Source: Saccharicrinis carchari
Lineage (GTDB): Bacteria > Bacteroidota > Bacteroidia > Bacteroidales > Marinilabiliaceae
Assembly (NCBI RefSeq): GCF_900182605.1
Contig: NZ_FXTB01000001.1
Span: 806,001-870,000 of the forward strand
Length of the DNA: 64,000 bases
Reading direction: 5' to 3'
The notes below the pieces were generated by a model. That model saw only the letters and a program-made list of their open reading frames with translations, ran no database searches and was not told where the DNA came from. Positions 35,132 through 44,391 of the stretch are shown here, piece after piece. A program made the position numbers and the translations under genes. The stretch's first letter is position 1. The number at the start of each line of letters is the position of its first letter.

Positions 35132-36565
35132 TTACATTTTAATTTGAGCTTCAATTTCTTGTATTACATTTTTAAACTCTTTGTCGGTTTCAATTAGGTT
35201 GTTTACCGTTTTGCAAGCATGCAATACTGTGGCATGATCTTTTTTGCCAATTTTGGTACCAATACTCGACAGTGAAGAGTTGGTCAGGCTCTTTGAAAAA
35301 TACATGGCTACCTGCCGGGCCTGCACGATGTCACGCTTACGTGTTTTACTTTGAAGCGAGTCGAGTGCCAATCCAAAATAATCGCAAACAATTTGCTGTA
35401 TGTAATCTACGCTTAATTCTTTTTGCGTTTTACGCACCAGTTTATCTATGATGGACTTTGCTACATCGCAGGTTATTTCTTTTTTATTTAGTGTGGCCTG
35501 TGCCAGCAAAGAAATCAGAGCACCTTCCAACTCTCTGATATTTTGAGAAATATTGGAAGCAATATAATGTATAACCTCTTCGTGTATTGAACTAATACCA
35601 TCTTTATACAATTTATGTTTGAGTATGGCTACACGCGTATCGTAATCCGGCACTTGTACATCGGCCGAAAGTCCCCATTTAAACCTTGAGAGCAACCTAT
35701 CCTCCATTCCTTTCATATCAACCGGTGCTTTATCAGCGGTTAATATGAGTTGTTTGTTCATTTGATGCAAGTGGTTAAAGATGTGGAAAAAAGTATTCTG
35801 TGTTTTTTCTTTGCCAGCAAACTCCTGCACATCGTCTATGATCAAAACATCTATCATTTGATAGAAATTTAAAAAATCGTTTTGCGTGTTATTGCGTACC
35901 GATTCGGTAAACTGGGTTTGAAATTTATTGGCATTTACATACAGTACTGTTTTTTCGGGAAAATTTGTTTTCACATCGATACCAATAGCTTGCGCCAGAT
36001 GTGTTTTTCCCAGTCCTGAATTACCATATAAAAATAAAGGATTAAACGCTGTTTTACCCGGATTCTTTGCCACTGCCATACCCGCTGAGCGCGCTAACCT
36101 GTTACATTCGCCTTCAATGTGATTCTCGAAGGTATAATCGGCATTCAACTGTGGATCAACGTTCAATTTTTTTATTCCGGGAATTACAAAAGGATTTTTC
36201 ACCACCGGCTTGTCCGGGGTCATTTGCATGGAAACCGGACGGTTGCGAAGATCCGTTTTGTTGTTAGAAGGTAAGCGCTGGGTCAAAGGTTGTTGATTTT
36301 TATGATGCGGTGCATCCATAACAACACTGTATTCCAGTTTAGCCGATTGCCCAAGTTCTTTTCGGATTGTACTTCTTAACAAATCGATGAAATGCTCCTC
36401 CAGGTACTCATAAAAAAAAGCACTTGGCACCTGAATAGTTAAGATGTTATTTTCGATTTTTAAAGGGACAATAGGATCGAACCATGTTTTAAAACTTATC
36501 TGTGGAATGTTATCCTTAATTACCGCAAGGCAATTATTCCATACAATTTCGTAACCGGCCTTCAT
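35132..36565 (-). CDS. dnaA: Chromosomal replication initiator protein DnaA
   Basis: A 477-residue AAA+ protein that binds DnaA boxes and melts the origin. Domain I is residues ~1-85 (WNNCLAVIKDNIPQISFKTWFDPI), domain II a Gln/Asn-rich linker, domain III the ATPase with Walker A GNSGLGKTHL (181-190) and Walker B VLIIDDVQEFAG, and domain IV the DNA-binding end with IGKKDHATVLHACKTV. Length is normal. It reads away from a 329-bp AT-rich gap upstream that could hold the origin or autoregulatory sites. Confidence 0.97.
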   Translation of the reverse strand: MKAGYEIVWNNCLAVIKDNIPQISFKTWFDPIVPLKIENNILTIQVPSAFFYEYLEEHFIDLLRSTIRKELGQSAKLEYSVVMDAPHHKNQQPLTQRLPSNNKTDLRNRPVSMQMTPDKPVVKNPFVIPGIKKLNVDPQLNADYTFENHIEGECNRLARSAGMAVAKNPGKTAFNPLFLYGNSGLGKTHLAQAIGIDVKTNFPEKTVLYVNANKFQTQFTESVRNNTQNDFLNFYQMIDVLIIDDVQEFAGKEKTQNTFFHIFNHLHQMNKQLILTADKAPVDMKGMEDRLLSRFKWGLSADVQVPDYDTRVAILKHKLYKDGISSIHEEVIHYIASNISQNIRELEGALISLLAQATLNKKEITCDVAKSIIDKLVRKTQKELSVDYIQQIVCDYFGLALDSLQSKTRKRDIVQARQVAMYFSKSLTNSSLSSIGTKIGKKDHATVLHACKTVNNLIETDKEFKNVIQEIEAQIKM

Positions 36566-36894
36566 TTTCGCTTCTTCAATTAAAGTATTATGTTATGTAA
36601 TATTGATTTCACTAATACAAAAATTGTGAAAAAGTTCTTGAAAAAAAAATGTTAAAATGTTTGACATTGTCAAATGTCAAGTATTCCGTTAGTTCTTAAC
36701 ACCTTAATGCAAATAGCCGCTAAATCGCTCATAAACAACCTATTGAACATCATAGCCTATGTTCATTTAACACATGCTATGTGCTTAATACAAAGGGGTT
36801 GCAGAATAGTTTCATTTATTTTAATTTTTTAGGGCCAAAAATATATTTAACACTATAATTGAATTTGTAATAATTGTGAATTTTGACGAAACCC
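36566..36894. other. AT-rich intergenic region upstream of dnaA
   Basis: No gene. It contains nested palindromes: TTTGACA-T-TGTCAAA (36660-36674) and TTGACATT-GTCA-AATGTCAA (36661-36680). Two near DnaA-box sequences (TGTGAAAAA at ~36626 and TGTGAATTT near the right end) each differ from TGTGNATAA by one or two bases. That is too weak to call an origin, but regulation of dnaA from this stretch is likely. Confidence 0.4.
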
Positions 36895-38121
36895 CTATTT
36901 TTTTATACGTATATCCCCCGTAAATATTGCGATTTCGGCATCAGGATAACGTTCTGTAATTTGGCCTTTAAGTACCGAAATCTCCTCATACGTTTGTGCT
37001 TCGCCCAAGGTGTATAAATAATATTTTCCATCACGTTCTTCTTTAACGAATTCACCTTTTATCAATTCATTACCTCTCAGGTAATCCAGGGGACTTAATG
37101 ATTTTTGCAACAATACCCGGTATGTCCGTGGGGCATCCTTACTATTTTTTGCCTTACCACCTCCTCCACCAAAACTAATAGCGCTGAAATTTACATAACG
37201 TTTGGGTTGTGTCCTAACATCGTTTAACAACCTGTCTAAACTAATCGAAGTTTCGTTTAGGTTGTAATACAACTGTTCGTCGCGCAGCAGTTTACCCAAG
37301 GTGCCCTCACCCTGATCCAAGGAATGCAACATTTTATTAATCCACACTGTTGCGCTATTTAACTGATAAGCAATACTATCTACATGCGCCTGAGCCAACT
37401 GATAGCTAACATCATCCAGATTGTGCATCACTGAAGACAATACTCTGCTGTTTGCTTTTAGTACCATTGTCATTGAGTCCAAATTGGTGAGGGTATTTCC
37501 TAATGGTCCATCCGGTTGCAAGCTTTTATCGATGGTAGCACTCATATAGTTCAGGTTGCGCATTACTTGCGAAAAATGTTCTACGCCATGAGAAAAGTTA
37601 TTTTTATTTTCATCGTTTAGTAAACGGTTAAAATTAGTAAGCACGGAGTCCAATTCTACTACCATACCTTCCACTTTGTCTTTCAGTGGTAGCATTTCCT
37701 GGCTCACTTGATCTGCCAAATCGCCCGACACTGATGTTTCCATGGTATCTCCGGGTTGTAACAATTTAGCATCCGTGCCATAAACAAAGCGTATAGCCTT
37801 TGTACCCATTAAGTCCAGGCTATAAATTTGCGCTACCGTATTTAGCGGGAAGTCGATGTTTTTTTCGATGGTCATGGTAACCAAAAGATCACTATCCCCA
37901 TTATCCAACAAAGATATTCTGCGAACGGAACCAATCCGGTAGCCTTTAAAATAAACAGGGCTGGCTTCGGTAAGGCCATCTATACGGGGATATATGGCAT
38001 GCACCCTGTAGCCGGACACAAAAACATCCTTCCCTTTTAAAAAATTAATGCCCCAACCAAAAATAAACAGCGCCAATGCAACTGTAAACCCTAACTTAAC
38101 TTCTTTTGAAAATCTGGTCAT
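36895..38121 (-). CDS. MCE (MlaD-like) family protein
   Basis: A 408-residue protein anchored by one N-terminal helix (VKLGFTVALALFIFGWGINFLKG). Residues ~35-115 are the MCE domain (YRVHAIYPRIDGLTEASPVYFKGYRIGSVRRI), which forms hexameric lipid-transfer rings. A long helical part (about 130-270) should form the tube toward the outer membrane. The C-terminal ~80 residues (YLYTLGEAQTYEEISVLKGQITERYPDAEIAIF) resemble a SPOR-like fold. The MlaE permease and MlaF ATPase genes are not nearby. Confidence 0.88.
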   Translation of the reverse strand: MTRFSKEVKLGFTVALALFIFGWGINFLKGKDVFVSGYRVHAIYPRIDGLTEASPVYFKGYRIGSVRRISLLDNGDSDLLVTMTIEKNIDFPLNTVAQIYSLDLMGTKAIRFVYGTDAKLLQPGDTMETSVSGDLADQVSQEMLPLKDKVEGMVVELDSVLTNFNRLLNDENKNNFSHGVEHFSQVMRNLNYMSATIDKSLQPDGPLGNTLTNLDSMTMVLKANSRVLSSVMHNLDDVSYQLAQAHVDSIAYQLNSATVWINKMLHSLDQGEGTLGKLLRDEQLYYNLNETSISLDRLLNDVRTQPKRYVNFSAISFGGGGGKAKNSKDAPRTYRVLLQKSLSPLDYLRGNELIKGEFVKEERDGKYYLYTLGEAQTYEEISVLKGQITERYPDAEIAIFTGDIRIKK

Positions 38122-38306
38122 AATTTGGTATCATTTATCTATCAAAAATATTCAATTTATATTATCCTGAATAAATCGTAAGCTTTTCAAGGTAATATAA
38201 ACTTTTTAGTGGGTAAAAAACATTACTTATTCGTAAGCACATTGTATAAGAAGCTCATTAACGCAGAGCGTGCCGCAAGTTATCTAACTTTTTTGTCTCA
38301 CCCAAA

Positions 38307-39071
38307 CTATTTATATCGTGCAATTCTTCTGGAAATCTTGCTATACAATACATGTAATTCATCCTCCTCCTTCAGTAAATCCAAATGCTTATCCATTACG
38401 TTTTTATCGCCTCGTACAGCAGGACCTGTTTGTGCCTTTAAAGGGTCTAAGGATTCGGTTTTGAGTGCCGTTTCCAATATCAGGGGTTTAAGCACATCGA
38501 AGCTTACACCGCTTTTTTTTAGAATTTCATGGGCTATCGCATACATATGGTTGGTGAAGTTACATGCAAACACCGCTGCCAGATGTATTTGCTTACGTTG
38601 TTCAGAATCACATTCCAATACGGTATCCGATATTTGACCTGCAAAAAATTTTAACTCGCTATACGCCTCCCGGGTGTTGGCTTCGAGCAGAATGGGTATA
38701 TGACTAAAATTTACCTCGCGTTCTTTGGTAAACGTTTGAAACGGATAAAATATCCCATATTTATTAAACCTGATGAGTAAGTCCATATTCACTGATCCCG
38801 CCGTGTGCACTACCGTTCCCTTTACCTTTGGTAATTGCTCCACCACGGACAGCAAAGCAGAATCGGATACTGCCAAAACATACAGATCGGCATCCGTTTG
38901 CAGCTCCGAAAAATCGGATGTTGCATAGGCATTTAGCTTGTGTGCCAGCATTTGGGCGTTTTGAAGGTTAAGGCTGTACACCTGACGAATATTAAAACCC
39001 TTAACAACAAGGGCAATACCCAACTGGGTGGCCAGATTACCCGAACCAATCAATACGATATTTCGGATCAT
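38307..39071 (-). CDS. Rossmann-fold DUF2520 oxidoreductase-like protein
   Basis: A 254-residue protein. The N-terminus is a dinucleotide-binding fold (IRNIVLIGSGNLATQLGIALVVKGFNIRQVYS) and the C-terminal half is the all-helical DUF2520 domain (YSELKFFAGQISDTVLECDSEQRKQIHLAAVFACNFTNHMYAIA). The layout is like F420-dependent NADP reductases and ketopantoate reductases; the substrate is unknown. No close gene partner is seen. Confidence 0.85.
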   Translation of the reverse strand: MIRNIVLIGSGNLATQLGIALVVKGFNIRQVYSLNLQNAQMLAHKLNAYATSDFSELQTDADLYVLAVSDSALLSVVEQLPKVKGTVVHTAGSVNMDLLIRFNKYGIFYPFQTFTKEREVNFSHIPILLEANTREAYSELKFFAGQISDTVLECDSEQRKQIHLAAVFACNFTNHMYAIAHEILKKSGVSFDVLKPLILETALKTESLDPLKAQTGPAVRGDKNVMDKHLDLLKEEDELHVLYSKISRRIARYK

Positions 39072-39283
39072 ATCAAACGATAATTTATTTTAGAATAAGA
39101 TGTTTTTACGCGTGAATAAAAGTAATAAAATTATGCTGATTTTTACTTGGCTGCAATGAACTAACCCATGGGTTGGTAGCAAAATTACATATGTAGTGCC
39201 ATTTTTTATCCCCCATAATTATAGACTGCTTACGCGCTTAGCACCCATTTACGAAAGGCAATTCAGGAACACCACCGCTGTAT

Positions 39284-40609
39284 TTAAAACGTTATTTTAG
39301 CTACGGTTGTTGTTTTTGGCGTAATTTTATATCTGTCGTCTGTTCTGTGGCCTACCACCCAAATAATATCATCGCCCGACAACAATAACCAAACATCTTC
39401 TTTGTCCTTGAGCGAAAATTTTTGATCGATAAAGTAATCACTCAATTTTTTAAAGTTACTCATTCCCAACGGCTTAAAACAATCACCTTGTTGCCACTTC
39501 CGCAGCGTCAAGGGATAGTTGAGCAAATCGGCATCAAACTGGCCTACCTTGCTACTTTTATCCATCTTATAATCTGTTGTTTTAATTATTTTATCGAATG
39601 TAAGCTTAATTGGTTTTTCCATCTCTACCTCATCAGCATCTATATAAAACACCTCCTTACCAACACTTTCCTCTTTGGGCAACATAATAATATTATGGCG
39701 GTCTTTAATCAAACGGTAGTCGGGTGAATAAAACTGTTTACCTGAAACTTCATTTTGGATACATTCTACGAGTTTATTCACCACGGTACCATTAAAACCA
39801 TATGGATTCAATATTTCAAAAAGCACTAGTTTTTTATCGGCAAATTGATTTACATGCTTTAAAGATATCAACAACTGACCATCCTGCTCCACCACCATTT
39901 TACTTTTTATACCCTCCACCGTAGCTTGAAAAAAAGAACTTACCTGACTCAGGTTATTCATGTTTTTCTTCATGGTGTCCATAAACGAAGGATTTAAGTC
40001 CTTAAATAAGGGCAATATCTGATGCCGCACCTTATTTCGCATATAAACGGACTCTAAGTTGGTGGAGTCGGTTCTGTAATTTAATTTATTGTACACGCAG
40101 TATTGTTCAATTTCGGTTCGGGTAAAACCCAGTAGTGGACGTATCAAATTACCATGCGCCGGTTTAATGCCGGACAAACCTTTTATGCCGGTTCCCCTGA
40201 TTAAATTTATAAAAAAGGTTTCTATGTTATCGTCCTTGTGGTGACCGGTAGCAATGCGATCCAGTTTTTCTTTTGTAAGCAATTCGTTAAACCATCCATA
40301 ACGAAGTTCGCGGGCAGCCATTTCGATTGAAATCCCATTTTTTTTCGCATAGCCTTTCGTATCGAAAGATTTCCGAAACAGGGGTACCCCCAGATTTTTG
40401 CAACAATCCACCACAAAGCGTTCGTCGCTATCCGATTCGGCACCCCGGAGATTAAAATTGCAATGCGCGGCACGCACATTAGCTTTTGCGGTCACAAACA
40501 GATGCAGTAGAGCCAGTGAGTCAGCCCCCCCACTCAGCGCCACCAATATTTTTTGTTGTGGATGATAATGGCACTTATTTTTTAGAGACTTCTGAAATAG
40601 ATGATTCAA
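39284..40609 (-). CDS. tilS: tRNA(Ile)-lysidine synthase
   Basis: A 441-residue N-type ATP pyrophosphatase. The PP-loop SGGADS is at residues 26-31, followed by CNFNLRGAESDSDERFVVDCC and GHHKDDNIETFFINLIRGTGIKGLSGI. TilS converts C34 of tRNA-Ile2 to lysidine so that it reads AUA. The start is TTG (40609), the only start giving the usual ~25 residues before the PP-loop, and it overlaps the end of pabB by 35 bp, so translation is probably coupled. Confidence 0.93.
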   Translation of the reverse strand: MNHLFQKSLKNKCHYHPQQKILVALSGGADSLALLHLFVTAKANVRAAHCNFNLRGAESDSDERFVVDCCKNLGVPLFRKSFDTKGYAKKNGISIEMAARELRYGWFNELLTKEKLDRIATGHHKDDNIETFFINLIRGTGIKGLSGIKPAHGNLIRPLLGFTRTEIEQYCVYNKLNYRTDSTNLESVYMRNKVRHQILPLFKDLNPSFMDTMKKNMNNLSQVSSFFQATVEGIKSKMVVEQDGQLLISLKHVNQFADKKLVLFEILNPYGFNGTVVNKLVECIQNEVSGKQFYSPDYRLIKDRHNIIMLPKEESVGKEVFYIDADEVEMEKPIKLTFDKIIKTTDYKMDKSSKVGQFDADLLNYPLTLRKWQQGDCFKPLGMSNFKKLSDYFIDQKFSLKDKEDVWLLLSGDDIIWVVGHRTDDRYKITPKTTTVAKITF

Positions 40610-41921
40610 TGTGAGATAGTTTATTCTGGTTAAATAATTGTAAAATGGCTTTTGCCTTTAATAGACACTCCTTGTACTCCAAATGCGGCATACTTTTTTC
40701 GGTGATAGCGCTGCCTACCATAAAAGATAAATAATGATTGGCGGCATCATATAACAAAGTACGAATCACCACGTTAAAATCAAAATCTCCATCAGGCGTA
40801 AAAAAACCTAAAGCTCCGGAATATAAGCCACGTTTGGTATACTCGTACTTTTCGATGATTTTCATGGCTCTTATCTTCGGTGCTCCTGTCATTGATCCAG
40901 GCGGAAAGGAGGCTTTGATGGCCTCTATACCTTCTTTGCCCTCCCCCAGTTGAGCCGTTATGGTAGAAATCATCTGAAATACCTGTGCAAAAGGATAAAT
41001 ACCGCAAAGCTCTTCCACTTTCACCGAGCCCGGCGCAGCTACTCTAGATAAATCGTTACGCACCAAATCAACAATCATAATATTTTCGGAACGCTCCTTG
41101 ACAGAGCAGGCCAAATCATTTTTTATGGCTTCATCTTTTTTTATATCATCGGTTCGTTTGGCCGTTCCTTTAATGGGCTGACTGATGATGTTGGCGCCTT
41201 CTTTTTTAATATACCTTTCGGGCGAAGCACAAAGTGCAAATTTATCCTGTGCTTTTAAAAAAGAAGCAAATGGTGTAGGCGAAATTTTTATTAAATCATT
41301 GAAACCGGCATAGGGATTTATTTTTGCATTATGGGCATAAAACTCCATACAATAATTCATCTCATAAATATCCCCTTTATAAATATGTTTGAGCACAGCA
41401 TTAACAGTATCCACATATTCTTTTTCAGAAACACGTGACTTAAATTTTATTTCAGATTCAAAACCCATAAACTCCGCTTGCGATACAATAGCGTCTATCA
41501 ATTCCTGAATTTCGTTTTTATGGTTAATTTCGGGAATATAGCCCACCGTGCATGTGGTGCCTGAGCATTGTATAATATAGCGTGGACGAAAGAAACTTGC
41601 ATCAGAAAATTGCAAGCCATCCTTATTATCCGAAGATAGTTTTTCGAGCTTATTTTTCAAATCATACCCCCAATAACCACACAACCAATCCCTATGTTTG
41701 TTATGGAATTTATAAACCGCATCAAAATCGCCTTTCACCTTACTGATATGCCCTAATCCGGCCAAAAAATTGAACGAATTATAATTTACCTTGCCCTGTT
41801 TGCCACAATAATAATCGTTACTATCGTACACTGCGGCATATTCAAAAGTGGCACAAAAGTGAACCAGTTTTTTTTTGAAAACTGCGCTATCCCCTATATC
41901 AAACGTAATGTATTGACGCAT
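40575..41921 (-). CDS. pabB: Aminodeoxychorismate synthase component I (PabB)
   Basis: A 448-residue chorismate-binding enzyme for folate synthesis. The C-terminal catalytic domain has IYKGDIYEMNYC, the PIKGT motif with Lys251 (Ala or other in anthranilate synthase TrpE), DLVRNDLSRVAAPGSV and FPPGSMTGAPKIRAM. The Lys in PIKGT favours PabB over TrpE. The N-terminal ~130 residues are divergent. The amidotransferase PabA and lyase PabC are not adjacent. Its 3' end overlaps tilS. Confidence 0.88.
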   Translation of the reverse strand: MRQYITFDIGDSAVFKKKLVHFCATFEYAAVYDSNDYYCGKQGKVNYNSFNFLAGLGHISKVKGDFDAVYKFHNKHRDWLCGYWGYDLKNKLEKLSSDNKDGLQFSDASFFRPRYIIQCSGTTCTVGYIPEINHKNEIQELIDAIVSQAEFMGFESEIKFKSRVSEKEYVDTVNAVLKHIYKGDIYEMNYCMEFYAHNAKINPYAGFNDLIKISPTPFASFLKAQDKFALCASPERYIKKEGANIISQPIKGTAKRTDDIKKDEAIKNDLACSVKERSENIMIVDLVRNDLSRVAAPGSVKVEELCGIYPFAQVFQMISTITAQLGEGKEGIEAIKASFPPGSMTGAPKIRAMKIIEKYEYTKRGLYSGALGFFTPDGDFDFNVVIRTLLYDAANHYLSFMVGSAITEKSMPHLEYKECLLKAKAILQLFNQNKLSHIESSISEVSKK

Positions 41922-41980
41922 GTGGCAAAGTTAAACTAAATTTAATATTCAGCTTCGTAAAATCGTATATGTAGATATAA

Positions 41981-42025
41981 AAAAAGCATCCCATGATGCG
42001 TAAAAACACGGGATGCTTTATTTTT
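41981..42025 (-). terminator. Terminator after the peroxiredoxin gene
   Basis: AAAGCATCCC (41983-41992) and GGGATGCTTT (42010-42019) form a 10-bp stem with a 17-nt loop; on the minus strand it is followed by TTTTT. Confidence 0.75.
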
Positions 42026-42117
42026 AAATATAATACTTAATCCTTAAAAAGTGCTTACTAACTTATTCGGCTTTTACTTGTGTCAGCGAAAAGTTAAAAC
42101 CTTATGTACTTTTCAGG

Positions 42118-42753
42118 TTAGGCTTTCTTTCCAAGAAATTCAGAAATTCCCTCTTGGGTGGCTACCAACCCTTGGTCGCCACTGTGCCAATCGGCAGGAC
42201 AAACCTCACCATTTTCTTCGAAGAACTGGAGGGCATCGATCATACGCAAGGTTTCGTCTACACTACGTCCCAATGGCATATCGTTAACCACCTGGTGACG
42301 CACTACTCCTTCTTTATCGATAAGGAACAGACCCCGATAAGCCATGGGGCTGCCTTCGAATATCATTTCACCCTCTTCGTTATAGTCGTACTCACCAGCT
42401 AACACGTCATAGTTTTGTGAAATAGTTAAGGATCCATCGGCCACCAATGGAAATTTAACCCCTTTGATGCCACCTTCTTTTTTTTCTGTCTGTAACCATT
42501 TCCAGTGCGAAAATGCCGAATCGACAGAAACACCCACTACCTGTACGTTTCTCTTTTCAAATTCGCTTAACTTATCCTGGAAAGCAATAATTTCGGTTGG
42601 GCAAACAAATGTAAAATCTGCAGGATAAAAGAACAATACCACGTTCTTTTTACCCACAAATTGGTCAAGAGAATAATTCTCAACTATTTCGCCACCGTTA
42701 ACTACTGCTTCTGCATTAAAAGCCGGGGCTTTTTTTCCTACTAATACTGACAT
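42118..42753 (-). CDS. ahpC: AhpC/Prx-family 2-Cys peroxiredoxin
   Basis: A 211-residue thiol peroxidase. The peroxidatic Cys51 lies in FYPADFTFVCPTE and the resolving Cys185 in GEVCPADWH. It reduces hydrogen peroxide and organic hydroperoxides in the cytosol. No AhpF reductase is adjacent, so thioredoxin or another partner may recycle it. It lies downstream of pepT with a 90-bp gap that contains a -7 box, and is followed by a terminator. Confidence 0.93.
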   Translation of the reverse strand: MSVLVGKKAPAFNAEAVVNGGEIVENYSLDQFVGKKNVVLFFYPADFTFVCPTEIIAFQDKLSEFEKRNVQVVGVSVDSAFSHWKWLQTEKKEGGIKGVKFPLVADGSLTISQNYDVLAGEYDYNEEGEMIFEGSPMAYRGLFLIDKEGVVRHQVVNDMPLGRSVDETLRMIDALQFFEENGEVCPADWHSGDQGLVATQEGISEFLGKKA

Positions 42754-42808
42754 AATCTTTAAATTTTTATTTTTATTTTGTTTTTAAATTACTTGTTACT
42801 TACCCAAA

Positions 42809-42816
42809 CAAAGGTA
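42809..42816 (-). promoter_or_regulatory. Candidate -7 box of the peroxiredoxin gene
   Basis: TACCTTTG on the minus strand matches TAnnTTTG, 55 bp upstream of the ATG. A -33 box is not clear, partly because pepT ends here. Confidence 0.4.
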
Positions 42817-42843
42817 TGATAAAAAAGTTTGGAATATTTCTGT

Positions 42844-44073
42844 TTACTTTTCCAAAACCGTTAATTCTGCTATTTTAATAATTACTTCCACTGCCTTTTC
42901 CATACTCTGTAAAGGAACAAACTCAAACCTTCCATGAAAGTTGTGTCCCCCTGCAAAAATGTTTGGCGTTGGCAAACCCATATACGATAAGCGTGCCCCA
43001 TCGGTTCCTCCACGGATGGGTTTTATATTGGGTTTTACGCCTACTTCTTCCATAGCTCTTTTGGCCTTATCCACAATATGCATTACAGGTTTCACCTTCT
43101 CGCACATGTTATAATACTGATCTTTAATTTCAACTGTGGCGGTCCCCTGTCCGTATTCACTATTTATTTTGCTCACCAGATGTGCGATCTCCTTCTTACG
43201 GTCTTCGAACCTATCCATCCTAAAATCGCGGATAATATAAGTAAGTTCACTTTTTTCCACTTCTCCATTAAAGGCCATCAAATGGAAGAAACCTTCGTAG
43301 CCCGAGGTATGTTCCGGTGTTTCTACCCTGGGGAGCATAGAAATGATTTGATTGGCAATACGTATGGAATTACGCATTTTATTTTTGGCATATCCCGGGT
43401 GAACATTTCTGCCGTGTACCGTAATTTTTGCCAGTGCTGCATTAAAGTTTTCGTATTCCAGCTCACCTATCTCACCACCGTCTATGGTATAGGCATATGC
43501 CGCCCCAAATTTCTCCACATCAAAATGATCGGCACCTGCACCTATTTCCTCATCAGGGGTAAAGCCAATTCGTATTTTGCCATGTTTAATTTCAGGATGC
43601 TGTATAAGATATTCTGCCGCCGTTACAATCGCGGCTACCCCCGCCTTATCGTCGGCTCCGAGGAGGGTATTGCCATCAGTGGTTATCAAAGTTTGTCCTA
43701 CATATTTTTTCAGCTCCGGAAAATCATTGCTTGTCATCACAATATTTTTTGTCTCGTTGAGTACGATATCTTTTCCGTCGTAATCCTCAATAATTTGTGG
43801 TTTTACATGCTTACCTGTAAAATCCGGGCTGGTATCCACATGGGCGATAAACCCGATAACCGGCACATCCTCAGCGATATTGGACGGGATGGTGGCCATT
43901 AAATAACCGTTGGCATCGAGTTCTACCTCCTCCAAGCCAATTTCGGTAAGTTCTTTGGCCAATTGCTGCGAAAACTCTAACTGACCGGGGGTTGAGGGAG
44001 TCAAGCCCGTTTCGGTATCCGATTGGGTATCGATACCTACATACCTTAAAAACCTATCTTTTATGTTTGTCAT
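42844..44073 (-). CDS. pepT: Peptidase T (tripeptidase)
   Basis: A 409-residue M20 metallopeptidase removing the N-terminal residue of tripeptides. The metal-binding residues are recognisable: His78 and Asp80 in [24 protein letters not shown], the catalytic Glu in [22 protein letters not shown] and the final His in [25 protein letters not shown] is also typical of PepT. It appears monocistronic. Confidence 0.95.
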   Translation of the reverse strand: MTNIKDRFLRYVGIDTQSDTETGLTPSTPGQLEFSQQLAKELTEIGLEEVELDANGYLMATIPSNIAEDVPVIGFIAHVDTSPDFTGKHVKPQIIEDYDGKDIVLNETKNIVMTSNDFPELKKYVGQTLITTDGNTLLGADDKAGVAAIVTAAEYLIQHPEIKHGKIRIGFTPDEEIGAGADHFDVEKFGAAYAYTIDGGEIGELEYENFNAALAKITVHGRNVHPGYAKNKMRNSIRIANQIISMLPRVETPEHTSGYEGFFHLMAFNGEVEKSELTYIIRDFRMDRFEDRKKEIAHLVSKINSEYGQGTATVEIKDQYYNMCEKVKPVMHIVDKAKRAMEEVGVKPNIKPIRGGTDGARLSYMGLPTPNIFAGGHNFHGRFEFVPLQSMEKAVEVIIKIAELTVLEK

Positions 44074-44391
44074 CTACATTACATCTATATATGATTACAA
44101 AATTTGTTAAAGCTAATCTTTGATAAAATGTTTATTCTACTCTTTTGGGGTTTATAATTTTATAAGCACACTGTTCATAAAAAGGCGACATCCAAACAAT
44201 CACTCGTTATGTCATCAGTGCCTCCATCGCGTTTTTAGCCACTGTCTGCATGGCTCGAAAGCACCTGCCGAACCTTTACCATATTTTAGTATCACCTAAA
44301 AGTAATTGTAAATCGCAAAAAAACAAAAAAGGGAAGTCAACAATTGACCTCCCCTGATATATTTCATATTCTTTTGCAATTTTAAGCCTAC
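44074..44391. other. Intergenic region between pepT and proS
   Basis: A 318-bp gap with no convincing gene. The only clear signal is the proS terminator at 44325-44356; the rest shows no obvious repeat or promoter box. Confidence 0.4.
44325..44356 (-). terminator. Terminator after proS
   Basis: On the minus strand, AGGGGAGGTCAA, loop TTG and TTGACTTCCCT form a stem with one mismatch, followed by TTTTTTG and a second T-run. Confidence 0.8.

Noticed and set aside
36566-36894. Replication origin upstream of dnaA
   Set aside because: Only two imperfect DnaA-box-like sequences are seen and there is no box cluster; kept as a finding about palindromes, not as an annotated origin.
38209-38637. 142-codon plus-strand frame overlapping the DUF2520 gene
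   Set aside because: Mostly antisense to the DUF2520 gene, with no family features of its own.
43078-43902. 274-codon plus-strand frame opposite pepT
   Set aside because: It is antisense to a clear peptidase T gene, Cys/His/Phe-rich in an incoherent way and has no recognisable domain.
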